A stretch of 64,000 bases of DNA. It comes from Pimelobacter simplex (GTDB lineage Bacteria; Actinomycetota; Actinomycetes; Propionibacteriales; Nocardioidaceae). Shown here piece by piece: positions 13,445 to 22,179 of this stretch; the first letter of the stretch is position 1; each line of letters opens with the position of its first letter. The notes under the pieces are model-generated. The model saw nothing but the letters and a program-made list of their open reading frames with translations. It was not told where the DNA came from and did not search any database. The stretch spans positions 1 to 64,000 of the forward strand of contig JADCLI010000016.1 of the NCBI GenBank assembly GCA_016803235.1. Reading direction: 5' to 3'. Both the position numbers and the translations under genes were made by a program.

Positions 13445-13640
13445 TTTGGCGCTCGCTTCGCTCGCGCATGTCGCGCCGCCTGCCAACGCTGTTTCTTCCT
13501 CCCCCGCGTGCTCCCTCGTTCCTCGGTCGCGCGCTCCTCCGTCCAGAAACAGCGGGCGGCGCGACGAAAGGACTCAGCCGCATGTCATGCACTCATGCAT
13601 GACATGCGGCTGGACATGCGCGAGCGAAGCGAGCGCCAAA
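13445..13640. repeat. Nested inverted-repeat element with a three-way-junction layout
   Basis: Three sets of inverted repeats are arranged as one branched structure. The outer arms 13445-13472 and 13613-13640 are 28-bp perfect reverse complements. Inside, 13473-13480/13555-13562 and 13487-13496/13545-13554 form an 18-bp stem with a 6-nt bulge and a 48-nt loop. Next to it 13575-13591 and 13596-13612 form a perfect 17-bp hairpin with a 4-nt loop. The element fills the gap between convergent genes, so it can end transcription from both sides. The outer arm contains the motif GCGCTCGCTTCGCTCGC, also found at 34591. Confidence 0.85.
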
Positions 13641-13644
13641 TGGC

Positions 13645-14406
13645 TCAGTAGGCGTAGGGCTCGGGGGAGTCCGTGAACGGGTACTTGTCCATGAACTTCT
13701 TCAGGGCGGCACCGCTGACCTCGGAGCAGTACTGCCAGGCGCCGTACTGCTTCTCCGTGTCGCGATCGACGCGCCAGTGGGTGAAGGCGATGTGCTGGCC
13801 CTTCGGGAAGGACTTGCCGACCTCCTTCTCGTCCGCCTTGGTCCACGGGGCGACCTTGAACTTCAGCCGCTGGTTGGTGTCGTTGGCGTCCATGATCTTC
13901 GCGATCGCGCGCATCGCCGAGATCTCGGCGGAGTCGTCGTTCGCGGTGGTGTCGTACCAGAGGATCGTGTAGCCGTGCTCGAGGTTGTGGACCAGCGCCT
14001 CGAGCTCGGGGCGGGAGTCCTCGTTGTAGAAGCGGTCACCGATCGGGGTCGGGGCGACGCCGGCGACGTTCCAGTGCGCGCCGAAGGCGGGCGGGGCGTC
14101 CGTGTACTCGACCTGCTGGCCCTCCGGGACGTGCTCGCCGCTGCCCGTGGCCTCCTTCTCGGTGATCTCGCCGCAGACGCTGGCGGCGGCGCCGATCTCG
14201 GCGACGCTCTTGCCCTTCCACTTCCGGTCGTTGAAGAAGCCCTTGATCTGGGGGAAGGCGACGGCGCCGATCAGCAGCACGGCCACGGCGATGCAGACGC
14301 CGACGATCATCCAACCCTGGCGCTGGTCGGCACGCTTCTGCTTGCGCCGGATGTCGTCGATGACTTGGCGGCGCTCCGACTTCTCGGACTTGCTGGACTT
14401 GGCCAC
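13645..14406 (-). CDS. DUF3105 membrane-anchored protein
   Basis: A 253-aa protein with a basic cytoplasmic N-terminus (KSSKSEKSERRQ), one membrane segment at about residues 32-50 (GWMIVGVCIAVAVLLIGAVA) and an extracytoplasmic DUF3105 domain. The domain contains the family features HWNVAG, HNLEHGYTILWYD and FTHWRVD; its His residues suggest metal binding but no enzyme activity is established. Two Cys residues in the outer part (SVCGEI and QYCSEV) may form a disulfide. Start GTG at 14406. Its 3' end abuts the branched repeat element. Confidence 0.87.
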   Translation of the reverse strand: MAKSSKSEKSERRQVIDDIRRKQKRADQRQGWMIVGVCIAVAVLLIGAVAFPQIKGFFNDRKWKGKSVAEIGAAASVCGEITEKEATGSGEHVPEGQQVEYTDAPPAFGAHWNVAGVAPTPIGDRFYNEDSRPELEALVHNLEHGYTILWYDTTANDDSAEISAMRAIAKIMDANDTNQRLKFKVAPWTKADEKEVGKSFPKGQHIAFTHWRVDRDTEKQYGAWQYCSEVSGAALKKFMDKYPFTDSPEPYAY

Positions 14407-14474
14407 GTGCGGGGTACCTCGTCTTGGTCGTGAAGGGCATGCGGGAGCACACCCGTGCGGCGAACGCGGTGAGT

Positions 14475-15431
14475 CTACGGAGTCACCGGCTGAAACCGCA
14501 GGTCGGTGCCGACATCACCGGTACCGGTGCTCTGCCAGCCGTGGGCGAAGGCGACGATGTCGGCGGCGGCGCGCCGCTCGCTGCTGGTCTGGACGACGCC
14601 CGCGGCCGTGGCGCGCGCGACGATGCCCGCGCGGGCCAGTGCGGCGACGAACTCGTCGTCCGCCACGGGACTGCCGAACGGGGTGCGTGCGGCCGGGTGC
14701 CCGGCTACGGCCTGGATCACGGCCTCGCGGGCGCCGTACCCGAACAGGTCGGCGCCGTCGGCGCGGATCAGGGCGCGGGCACCGGGGCCGTGGTCGCCGG
14801 GGGCGAGGACGAGGTCGGCGCGGCCGCGCAGCACGGCGCACGGGCGGGCGCCGAGCTTGCCCTGCGCGAGCTCGACGGCGGAGGCGATCTCGTCGGCGAC
14901 GGCAGGTGCGGTGACGGCGAGCTCGTTGCCGTGCGCGTCGACCCGGCCGACGAACGACTCGAGCACCGCCAGCCCGGCGGCGCCGATGGCGATGTCGGTC
15001 TGCCCCTCGCGCCAGGCGCGGCCCGCGGTGTCGGTGACGACGACGCCGACGTTGACGCCGCGGCGCTCGGCGACCGCGGTCCGCAGTGCGCGGGCGGACG
15101 CGTCGGGGTCGAGGGGGAGCAGGACCACGGACCCGGCGGCGACGTTGGAGGCGTCGACGCCGGCCGCGGCCATGGTGAGGCCGAGGCGGTTGCGCACGAT
15201 CCGGGTCGGGCCGCGGCGGGCGACGAGACGCTCGGTCTCGGCGTCGATCCATGCCTCCCGGTCGCCGTCCTCGACCCGGCCCTCGGCCTTGCTGACCACC
15301 TTGCTGGTCACGACGAGCACGTCGCCGTCGAGCAGGTCGTCCGGCCCGAGGGCGGCGAGCAGGGCGGCGGCGAGGTCGTCGCCGGGCCGGATCTCGGGCA
15401 CGCCGTCCGGTGCGGTGACGCTCAGGGTCAT
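14475..15431 (-). CDS. cofE: Coenzyme F420-0:L-glutamate ligase (CofE domain only)
   Basis: A 318-aa enzyme that adds gamma-linked glutamates to F420-0. CofE features are clear: [58 protein letters not shown]. Mycobacterial FbiB is about 448 aa because an FMN-binding nitroreductase domain follows CofE; here only about 70 residues follow ([18 protein letters not shown]...), too few for that domain. ATG 15431 overlaps the cofD stop by 4 bp, so the pair forms one operon. Confidence 0.9.
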   Translation of the reverse strand: MTLSVTAPDGVPEIRPGDDLAAALLAALGPDDLLDGDVLVVTSKVVSKAEGRVEDGDREAWIDAETERLVARRGPTRIVRNRLGLTMAAAGVDASNVAAGSVVLLPLDPDASARALRTAVAERRGVNVGVVVTDTAGRAWREGQTDIAIGAAGLAVLESFVGRVDAHGNELAVTAPAVADEIASAVELAQGKLGARPCAVLRGRADLVLAPGDHGPGARALIRADGADLFGYGAREAVIQAVAGHPAARTPFGSPVADDEFVAALARAGIVARATAAGVVQTSSERRAAADIVAFAHGWQSTGTGDVGTDLRFQPVTP

Positions 15432-16441
15432 CAGCGCACCAGGTCGATCGCGGCCGCGGCCATCGCGGCCGTGGCGTCGTGGTCGGTCATCATCAGCGGT
15501 ACGGCGGCTGCGCGGATGCCGGCCGCCTCCAGCCGCGCCACCTGGTCGGCGTCGCGCTCGTCGACCAGCCAGCCGTCGAGCACCCCGCCGGCCGCGCGGG
15601 CGCCGTAGTTGAGGCCGACGCCGGCGGCGCTGACCTCGACGCCGATCGAGGTCAGCATCTGCTCGGCCATGCCGCGCACGTGCGTGGCGCCGACGATGGG
15701 GGACAGGCCCACCACCTTCGCCTCGGTCGCGCGCACCGCGTCGCGCAGGCCGGGGACGCCGAGGATGGTGCCGACCGAGACCACCGGGTTCGACGGTGGC
15801 AGCACGACCAGGTCGGCACCGGCGATGGCGTCGACCACGCCCGGCGCGGGGGAGGACTGGTCGAGACCCACGAACACGACCTGCTCGGCCGGGACCTCGG
15901 CGCGCAGCCGCACCCAGTACTCCTGGAAGTGCACGACCCGCTTGCCGCTGGCGCTCTCGGCGTCGGCGACGGCGACGTGCGTCTCCACGCGGTCGTCGGT
16001 CATCGGCAGCAGGGTCAGCCGGTCGCCGTACGCCGGCTCCAGCCAGCGCTTGCACAGCGCGGCCGTGACCTGGGAGAGCGGGTAGCCGGCGTCGAGCATC
16101 TGGGTGCGCACCAGGTGGGTGGCGATGTCGCGGTCGCCGAGGCCGAACCAGGTCGGCTCGACGCCGTACGCCGCCAGCTCCTCCTTGGCGCTCCAGGTCT
16201 CGGCCCGCCGGCCCCAGCCGCGCTCGAGGTCGATCCCGTCGCCGAGCGTGTACATCACGGTGTCGAGGTCGGGGCAGACCTTCAGGCCGTGGATCCACCA
16301 GTCGTCGGCGTTGTTGGCGACGACCGTGACGTGGGCGTCCGGGGCCACACCGGGTAGGGTTCCAGCGGCGATGCCGTGGAGCAGGCCTTGCAGGAACCGG
16401 GCTCCGCCCATGCCGCCCGAGAGGACGGTCAGCTTCCGCAC
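15431..16441 (-). CDS. cofD: 2-phospho-L-lactate (or phosphoenolpyruvate) transferase
   Basis: A 336-aa CofD/FbiA enzyme that joins the phospho-lactyl or phospho-enolpyruvyl group to Fo to make (dehydro)F420-0. The N-terminal [16 protein letters not shown] loop, [22 protein letters not shown] and [14 protein letters not shown] motifs fit the family. The GTG at 16441 places TVLSGG at the usual position; an open frame extends far upstream but overlaps the whiB region and is not used. Mycobacterial FbiA is about 331 aa and is likewise adjacent to whiB2. Confidence 0.93.
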   Translation of the reverse strand: MRKLTVLSGGMGGARFLQGLLHGIAAGTLPGVAPDAHVTVVANNADDWWIHGLKVCPDLDTVMYTLGDGIDLERGWGRRAETWSAKEELAAYGVEPTWFGLGDRDIATHLVRTQMLDAGYPLSQVTAALCKRWLEPAYGDRLTLLPMTDDRVETHVAVADAESASGKRVVHFQEYWVRLRAEVPAEQVVFVGLDQSSPAPGVVDAIAGADLVVLPPSNPVVSVGTILGVPGLRDAVRATEAKVVGLSPIVGATHVRGMAEQMLTSIGVEVSAAGVGLNYGARAAGGVLDGWLVDERDADQVARLEAAGIRAAAVPLMMTDHDATAAMAAAAIDLVR

Positions 16442-16555
16442 GGGTCGGCCGATGAGTCCACTGGCGGTCGCGTCAGGTGTCGAGTCCACGGGGGACAACT
16501 GTGCCGTGCCCGGAAAAGGCTGCAAGCACGGGGCTCCCCATAGCAGACTCGACCT

Positions 16556-16583
16556 TGACTGTTTGGGTATGACACGTATGTAA
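16556..16583 (+). promoter_or_regulatory. Promoter upstream of whiB
   Basis: TTGACT (16556-16561) and TATGTA (16578-16583) are separated by 16 bp, a good vegetative-sigma match in a relatively AT-rich patch. The predicted leader to the GTG at 16634 is about 45 nt. Confidence 0.5.
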
Positions 16584-16633
16584 TTCCAGAGATGTCGTTC
16601 GGGGCATCGGGTCGAGACGTAAGGGGCGAAATC

Positions 16634-16888
16634 GTGAGGGAACTGTTCCTGGTCGAAGCAGATTCCGAAGAGCTGGGGTGGCAGGAGCGCGCACTGTGCG
16701 CGCAGACCGCCCCCGAGGCCTTCTTCCCGGAGAAGGGGGGATCGACGCGCGAGGCCAAGAAGGTCTGCCAGACCTGCGAGGTGCGCATCGAGTGCCTCGA
16801 GGCGGCGCTGGGCAACGACGAGCGCTTCGGGATCTGGGGTGGCATGTCGGAGCGTGAGCGCCGCAAGCTGAAGAAGCGCGCCGTCTAA
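16634..16888 (+). CDS. whiB: WhiB-type Fe-S transcription factor (WhiB/WhiB2 class)
   Basis: An 84-aa Wbl protein. Four cluster-ligand cysteines (Cys22, 45, 48, 54), the GIWGG turn at 66-70 and a basic RERRKLKKR tail are intact. The ELGWQERALCAQT and FFPEKGGSTREAKK stretches match Streptomyces WhiB and mycobacterial WhiB2/WhmD, which act with the principal sigma factor in division control. The GTG at 16634 follows a purine-rich AGGGGCG and gives the usual length; an ATG at 16592 would add 14 residues without a ribosome site. Divergent from cofD, as in M. tuberculosis. Confidence 0.93.
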   Translation: MRELFLVEADSEELGWQERALCAQTAPEAFFPEKGGSTREAKKVCQTCEVRIECLEAALGNDERFGIWGGMSERERRKLKKRAV

Positions 16889-16949
16889 CGAGAGCAACGG
16901 CACGGCGCCGGGCCCTGCTGACGGTTCGCCCCCTTCGGGCCGTCGGTCG

Positions 16950-16955
16950 TAGGGT
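16950..16955 (+). promoter_or_regulatory. -10 hexamer for a leaderless start
   Basis: TAGGGT is eight bases before the GTG at 16964 that opens the large glycosyltransferase gene; no ribosome site intervenes. Confidence 0.5.
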
Positions 16956-16963
16956 CTGACCTC

Positions 16964-19840
16964 GTGTCGCAACAACCCGAGGTGGCTGTCCTCCTGGTCA
17001 GCCACGACGGCAGCTCGTGGCTGCCGGCGGTCCTCGACGGCCTGCTCGCGCAGACCGCGCCCCCCACGCGCGTGGTGGCCGTCGACACCGGCAGCAAGGA
17101 CGGCAGCGCCGACCTGGTCCGGGCCGCACTGGCCGATCGCCTGCCGCTCGAGCAGCGCTCGCTGGCCGGCGACACCGGGTTCCCCGACGCCGTCGCCGAG
17201 GGCCTGCTGGTGCTGGCCGAGACCGGCACCGCCCCGGACTGGGTCTGGATCCTCCACGACGACGCGAACCCCGCGCCCGACGCGCTCGCCGCCCTGCTGG
17301 CCGCCGCCGCTGCGCGTCCCGACGCCGACATCCTCGGCCCCAAGCTGCGCGAGTGGCCCTCGCTGCGTCGGCTCCTCGAGCTCGGCGTCACCATCAGCGG
17401 CACCGGACGGCGCGAGACCGGGCTGGAGCGCGGCGAGTACGACCAGGGCCAGCACGACGAGGTCCGCGAGGTGCTCGCGGTCAACTCGGCCGGGATGCTC
17501 GTGCGCCGCGAGGTGCTCGAGGAGCTCGGCGGCTTCGACCCTGCCCTGCCGATCTTCGGCAACGACATCGACCTGGGCTGGCGCGCCGCCGCCGCCGGGC
17601 GCACGACCCTCGTCGTCCCGTCCGCCGTCGTCTTCCACGCCGAGGCAGCCCACCGCGGCGTCCGTCGTACGCCGCTGACCGGGCGCCACACCCACTTCCA
17701 GGAGCGCCGCGCCGCGCTCTTCACGCTGCTCGCCAACGGCCGCGGCGCCACGCTCCCGCTGCAGGTGCTGCGGCTCACCCTCGGCTCGCTGCTCCGGGTC
17801 CTCGGGCTGCTCGGCGTCCGGGCCGTCGGCGAGGCGCTCGACGAGCTGGCCGCCCTGGTCTCCGTGCTGCGTCATCCCGGCCAGGTCCGCGCCGCCCGGC
17901 AGGCCCGCCGCGCGGCCGCCGCGGGCGGCACCGACCGGGCCCGGGTACGACGCCTCCTGGCCCCGTGGTGGCTGCCCTACCGCCACGGCCTCGACTTCGC
18001 GGGCGACCTCGTCGCCGCCGCCACCAACCAGGCCGCCGACGTCGCCGACCGCCGCCGGATCGCCGCCGCCGAGCGCGACGCCGCCGCCGCGCCGCCACCG
18101 GCCCGGCACCGCGACGAGGACGAGGACTTCGCCGACACCGGCATCGTCGTCCGCTTCTTCACCAACCCGGTAGCGGTCGCGACCGCGATCACGGTGCTGG
18201 CGCTGCTGATCGGCGTTCGCGACGTCGTCGGCGGCGTCGCCGGCGGGGCCCTGTCGCCCGCGCCGGGCAGCGTCGGCGACTGGTGGGCGCTGCACGTCGA
18301 GGGTCGGCACCCGATCGGCTTCGGCAGCGACGTCCCCGCGCCGCCGTACGTCCTCCCGCTCGCGGTGCTCGGAGTGCCGTTCGGCCCGTCGCTGCTGATG
18401 TCCCTGCTGATGGCGCTCGCAGCGCCGGTCGGGCTGTGGGGCGCGTGGCGCTTCCTGCGCGTGGTCGGCCGCCTCGTGACGCCGTACGGCGCCCCGCGCT
18501 GGCTGCTGCTGTGGGGCTCGGTCACCTGGGCGCTCGTCCCGCTGGTCGCGGGGGCCTGGGGCGGCGGCCGCTGGGGGATCGTCGTCGCGGCGGCCGTGCT
18601 GCCGTGGACGGCGCACGCCGCGCTCGGCTTCGCCGACCCCGACGACGGCCACCGTTGGCGGGCCGGCTGGCGCACCGGGCTCGGGCTCGCGCTGCTGACC
18701 GCGGTCGCCCCGCCGGCCTGGTTCGTGGTCGCCGTGCTCGTCGCCGTCCTCCTCGGCTGCGCCGTGCGGCTGCTGCCCAGCGAGGCCGGAGACCGCTCGG
18801 TGTGGGGCCCGCCCCTCGTGGCGCTGGCGGTGCCGCTGCTGGTGCTGCTGCCGTGGTGGCTGCCGGCCCTGCTCGAGGGTGGGATCGCCGGCACCGTGCT
18901 CGACATCGGTCGCTGGCCGACGGCCGCGACCTCCGGCTGGGACCTGCTGGCGGGCCGCCTCGGTGGTCTCGGCGCCCCGGCGCCGGTCGGCTACGTCCTT
19001 CCGATGCTGGCGCTGCTGGCCCTGCTGCCGCGCGCGACCCGGATCCCGGTCGTGGTGTGCTGGCTGGTCGCCGCCGTCACCGCGGTCGTCGCCGTGCCGC
19101 TGGCCGTCACGACGATCGACATCGCCGGACCGGTCGACCAGCAGCCCGGCCTGGGCGCCGCCCTGCTGGTGCTGCAGGGGGCGTGGATCACCGCGATCCT
19201 GCTCGGCGGGCTCTCGCTGCACCACCTCGGCGACCGCACGAAGCCCGCGCAGGCCGTGCTGGCGCTCTCCGGTGTCGTCGGCCTGGTCGCGCCGCTCGTC
19301 GGCCTGGTCTGGTTCGCGGGCTGGGGCGCCGAGGAGCTGGACGACCCGCCGGCGTCCGACGTCCCCGTGTACATGGCGCAGCGCGCAGAGCGGGCCGAGC
19401 AGGACGGCGTGCTGGTGCTGCGCGGCAGCAAGGACGCCGGCCTGCGGTACGACGTCCACCGCGGCGACGGACCGACCGTCGGCGAGGACGAGATCGCCGC
19501 CCTGACGCCGGAGGACGCAGAGGTCACCGCCACCATCCGCTCGCTGGTGACCTCGCCCGACCCGGACGCCGTGGCCCGCCTCGCCGACCTCGGCATCCTC
19601 TACATCGTCCAGGCGGCGCCGGCCGACGGCTCGGTCGCCGCCAGCCTCGACGCCACCACCGGCCTCGTGCAGGCCAGCTCCGAGCGCGGCACCCGCGCCT
19701 GGCAGGTCAGCCCGGAGCCGGGACCGCTGCCCGGTCACCGGGCCTGGCTGCGCTGGCTCCTGCTGCTGGTCCAGGCCGTGGCGATCCCGGTGCTGGTCGT
19801 GCTCGCCCTCCCGCCGCTGCGAAGGAACCGAGATGAGTGA
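16964..19840 (+). CDS. Large membrane glycosyltransferase (GT2 plus polytopic domain)
   Basis: A 958-aa protein. The first 300 residues are a GT2 catalytic domain (LLVSHDGSSWLP, DTGSKDGS, HDDANPAPD, FGNDIDLGWRAAAAG). From about residue 395 to 790 there are many hydrophobic segments, and the final part is a membrane helix followed by PPLRRNRDE. It probably makes or modifies a cell-surface glycan from a nucleotide or polyprenyl sugar; the acceptor is unknown. It overlaps the DUF5719 gene by 8 bp. Such pairs occur next to whiB in non-mycolate actinobacteria (family knowledge from memory). Confidence 0.85.
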   Translation: MSQQPEVAVLLVSHDGSSWLPAVLDGLLAQTAPPTRVVAVDTGSKDGSADLVRAALADRLPLEQRSLAGDTGFPDAVAEGLLVLAETGTAPDWVWILHDDANPAPDALAALLAAAAARPDADILGPKLREWPSLRRLLELGVTISGTGRRETGLERGEYDQGQHDEVREVLAVNSAGMLVRREVLEELGGFDPALPIFGNDIDLGWRAAAAGRTTLVVPSAVVFHAEAAHRGVRRTPLTGRHTHFQERRAALFTLLANGRGATLPLQVLRLTLGSLLRVLGLLGVRAVGEALDELAALVSVLRHPGQVRAARQARRAAAAGGTDRARVRRLLAPWWLPYRHGLDFAGDLVAAATNQAADVADRRRIAAAERDAAAAPPPARHRDEDEDFADTGIVVRFFTNPVAVATAITVLALLIGVRDVVGGVAGGALSPAPGSVGDWWALHVEGRHPIGFGSDVPAPPYVLPLAVLGVPFGPSLLMSLLMALAAPVGLWGAWRFLRVVGRLVTPYGAPRWLLLWGSVTWALVPLVAGAWGGGRWGIVVAAAVLPWTAHAALGFADPDDGHRWRAGWRTGLGLALLTAVAPPAWFVVAVLVAVLLGCAVRLLPSEAGDRSVWGPPLVALAVPLLVLLPWWLPALLEGGIAGTVLDIGRWPTAATSGWDLLAGRLGGLGAPAPVGYVLPMLALLALLPRATRIPVVVCWLVAAVTAVVAVPLAVTTIDIAGPVDQQPGLGAALLVLQGAWITAILLGGLSLHHLGDRTKPAQAVLALSGVVGLVAPLVGLVWFAGWGAEELDDPPASDVPVYMAQRAERAEQDGVLVLRGSKDAGLRYDVHRGDGPTVGEDEIAALTPEDAEVTATIRSLVTSPDPDAVARLADLGILYIVQAAPADGSVAASLDATTGLVQASSERGTRAWQVSPEPGPLPGHRAWLRWLLLLVQAVAIPVLVVLALPPLRRNRDE

Positions 19841-21251
19841 GTCCAAGCCCGCCGGCCGCCGCGCATCGGTCGTCCGCCGCCGGCGGGTCGACGTCCTCGT
19901 CGCGCTCGCGATCCTGCTGCCCGCCGTGGTGGCGCTCGCGATCGGCGCGATCGGGGACGAGCAGACACCCGTCGCCGGCCCGCGGCCGCCGGGGACGGCG
20001 GAGCTCACCTCCGCCACCGTCGTGTGCCCGGGCGGCACCCGCGCCGCGAGCGCGACCCGGGTCGGTCGGACGCCGGGCGTCACCGGCGGGGAGCTCACGG
20101 TCCTCACCGCCCCGGCGGACGGCGCCGCGACGGTCCCCGGACCACCGGTCGCGGCGGAGGCGGGTGGCACGGCCGTCGTGCCCGACAGCGCCGGTCCGGT
20201 CGTCCTCGACGGCAGCGGCACCGCCGCCCCCGGGGTCGTCGCCGGCCGCGACGACCCGCTGGCCGTGCCCGAGTGCCGCGCCCCGGCGTACGACGAGTGG
20301 CTGGTCGGCCTCGGCGCCACCGCCCGCTACGCCACGACCCTGGAGCTGGTGAACCCCGACGACGGCGAGGCCGTGGTCGACGTGGCGCTCCTCGACGCCG
20401 ACGGGCCGGTCGAGGAGCCCGCGCTGCGTGGCATCCAGGTGCCGGCGCACGGCGTCCAGCGCGTCGACCTCGCCGCCTCGGCGCCGCGCCGGGAGTTGAC
20501 CGCCGCCCACGTCACGGTGACCCGGGGCCGGGTGACGGTGACCGCGCGGACCACCCGCGACCAGCTCGGCCGGGGCCGGGTGACCACCGACTTCCTGCCG
20601 AGCCAGGCGACACCCGACACCGAGAACCTGGTCCTCGGCGTACCCGAGGGTGCCCGGGGTGCGTCGCTGCTCGTCGCCAACCCGGGGGAGAGCGAGGTGC
20701 GCGCGCAGGTCCGGCTCGTCACGGCCGACTCGACCTTCACCCCGACTGATGCCCCCGAGATCGCCGTCGGGCCGCACGCGATGCAGGAGGTCGACCTCGG
20801 CCCGCTGCTGTCGGGCGAGAACGGTGCGGGCGTGGTCGGCATCGTCGTGGAGTCCGCCGACCCGGTCGTCGCCTCCGTGCAGCTGGTCTCGCGCAAGGAC
20901 CTGGTCCTGCTCGCACCTGCGATCGCGGTGCGCGAGCCCACGGCCGCCGTGCTGCCGGCGGGGGAGAAGACCCTCCTGCTCGGGCACGCCCTCCGCACGG
21001 GCGTCGTCCACGTGACGTCGTACGGCGCCGACGGCGCGGTCCTGCGCGAGGACCAGGTCGAGGTCGCCCCCGACCGTGCCGCCTCCCTCGCCCTGCCGCC
21101 GGAGGCGGTGCTCGTCGCCGTCGAGCCGCGCAACACCCGGATCGCCGGCGTCGTCTCGCTGCCCACCGGCGGTGGTCAGCCGGGGCTCGCGACGCTGCGG
21201 CTGCGGCCCGCCGAGACCCACGCCCGGATCCCGGTCGTCTCCCCGGACTGA
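19833..21251 (+). CDS. DUF5719 family envelope protein
   Basis: A 472-aa protein with one N-terminal membrane segment (about residues 23-42, VLVALAILLPAVVALAIGAI) and an extracytoplasmic region rich in Val, Thr and Ala strands, consistent with repeated beta-sandwich modules (LVNPDDGEAVVDVALLD, LLVANPGESEVRAQVRLV). A Cys in VVCPG and another in VPECRAP may pair. Function unknown. The 8-bp overlap with the preceding glycosyltransferase suggests both proteins act together at the membrane surface. Confidence 0.83.
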   Translation: MSESKPAGRRASVVRRRRVDVLVALAILLPAVVALAIGAIGDEQTPVAGPRPPGTAELTSATVVCPGGTRAASATRVGRTPGVTGGELTVLTAPADGAATVPGPPVAAEAGGTAVVPDSAGPVVLDGSGTAAPGVVAGRDDPLAVPECRAPAYDEWLVGLGATARYATTLELVNPDDGEAVVDVALLDADGPVEEPALRGIQVPAHGVQRVDLAASAPRRELTAAHVTVTRGRVTVTARTTRDQLGRGRVTTDFLPSQATPDTENLVLGVPEGARGASLLVANPGESEVRAQVRLVTADSTFTPTDAPEIAVGPHAMQEVDLGPLLSGENGAGVVGIVVESADPVVASVQLVSRKDLVLLAPAIAVREPTAAVLPAGEKTLLLGHALRTGVVHVTSYGADGAVLREDQVEVAPDRAASLALPPEAVLVAVEPRNTRIAGVVSLPTGGGQPGLATLRLRPAETHARIPVVSPD

Positions 21252-21269
21252 CCGTCCCTCGCCGGAGGC

Positions 21270-21728
21270 TCAGTCGTCGTCGAGGTCGGAGGGGTAGCGC
21301 GGGTCGACGTCGTGGGGCTCGATGCCGAGCAGCTCGGCGACCTGCTCCACCACGATCGCCAGCACGATCGCCTCGAGGTCCGCCCGGTCGGACGCGCGGT
21401 GCTCGAGCGGCCGGCGGAACACCACCAACCGGGTCGGGGTCGTGCCCGACCCGCGCACCAGCGACGACAGCGGCACCCGCCCCGAGTCCCAGTCGTCGGG
21501 GAGCTGCGGCGCGTCCTCCACGGCGTACTCCACCAGGCCGAGGTGCTCCGACCACCGCGCGTCGATGTCGGTGACGACGTCGAGCATGATCTTGTCGAAC
21601 ACCTCGCGCCGGCTGCGCGGCAACGGCGGCCGGTGCCCGGTCGCCGCCAGCGGCTGCACCGCCGGACCACGCATCCCGCGCCCGCGCCGGTCCCGGCGGC
21701 GACGGGGGACCAGCTCGTCGTGCTCCAT
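21270..21728 (-). CDS. Metallopeptidase-family protein lacking the HExxH motif
   Basis: A 152-aa protein at the position of mycobacterial Rv3259. The fold region FDKIMLDVVTDIDARWSEHLGLVEYAVEDAP and the late helix before LLGIEPHDVDP match the minimal zincin family. The helix that should carry HExxH reads VVEQVAELLGI, so both zinc histidines are absent and the protein is probably not a peptidase. ATG 21728 is supported by a minus-strand -10 hexamer six bases upstream. Convergent with DUF5719 across 18 bp and divergent from DUF3499. Confidence 0.8.
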   Translation of the reverse strand: MEHDELVPRRRRDRRGRGMRGPAVQPLAATGHRPPLPRSRREVFDKIMLDVVTDIDARWSEHLGLVEYAVEDAPQLPDDWDSGRVPLSSLVRGSGTTPTRLVVFRRPLEHRASDRADLEAIVLAIVVEQVAELLGIEPHDVDPRYPSDLDDD

Positions 21729-21734
21729 GCCGCG

Positions 21735-21740
21735 AGCCTA
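21735..21740 (-). promoter_or_regulatory. -10 hexamer for a leaderless start
   Basis: TAGGCT on the minus strand lies six bases before ATG 21728 of the degenerate metallopeptidase-family gene. Confidence 0.55.
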
Positions 21741-21764
21741 TCCACGCCTTGCCCGGGAGGGCGG

Positions 21765-21770
21765 TAGCGT
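21765..21770 (+). promoter_or_regulatory. -10 hexamer for a leaderless start
   Basis: TAGCGT is seven bases before GTG 21778 of the DUF3499 gene, back to back with the minus-strand hexamer at 21735-21740. Confidence 0.5.
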
Positions 21771-21777
21771 CTGCGCC

Positions 21778-22161
21778 GTGAGTGTGACGGCCAACGCGGG
21801 ACCGCAGAGCCTGCGAACCTGCTCGCGCACGGCCTGCGGCCGGCGCGCTGTCGCCACCCTGACCTACGTGTACGCCGACTCGACCGCCGTCCTCGGTCCG
21901 CTGGCGACCTACGCGGAGCCGCACGCCTACGACCTGTGCGACGTGCACAGCGAGCGGCTCTCGGCCCCGCGCGGCTGGGAGGTGGTCCGGCTCTCGCTCG
22001 GCACCCAGCAGGCAGGGCCGAGCAACGACGACCTGCTCGCCCTCGCCGACGCGGTCCGCGAGGCCGCCCGTCCCGTCCGGCGCGAGCCGGTCGAGCCGCC
22101 GCGTGAGCCCGGTCGCGAGGTGGCCCGCAAGGGGCACCTCCGGATGCTCACCACCGACTGA
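21778..22161 (+). CDS. DUF3499 family protein
   Basis: A 127-aa protein corresponding to mycobacterial Rv3258c. It opens with a zinc-ribbon-like cysteine set (RTCSRTACGRRAVATLTYVYAD, then YDLCDVHSERL) and closes with a basic tail. No function is established. An in-frame GTG at 21784 is an alternative start two codons later; 21778 is preferred from the promoter spacing. The gap to manB is 18 bp, but manB has its own -10 hexamer overlapping the end of this gene. Confidence 0.87.
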   Translation: MSVTANAGPQSLRTCSRTACGRRAVATLTYVYADSTAVLGPLATYAEPHAYDLCDVHSERLSAPRGWEVVRLSLGTQQAGPSNDDLLALADAVREAARPVRREPVEPPREPGREVARKGHLRMLTTD

Positions 22162-22167
22162 GTGCCC

Positions 22168-22173
22168 TAGGGT
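22168..22173 (+). promoter_or_regulatory. -10 hexamer for leaderless manB
   Basis: TAGGGT sits six bases before ATG 22180 of manB, inside the 18-bp gap behind the DUF3499 gene. Confidence 0.5.
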
Positions 22174-22179
22174 CTGGGC

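Noticed and set aside
15431..20320. A 1629-codon minus-strand open frame running through whiB and the large glycosyltransferase.
   Set aside because: Only the last 336 codons are cofD. The rest is antisense to real genes, has shadow composition (Arg/Gly/Ala/Asp-rich without domains) and arises from high GC.
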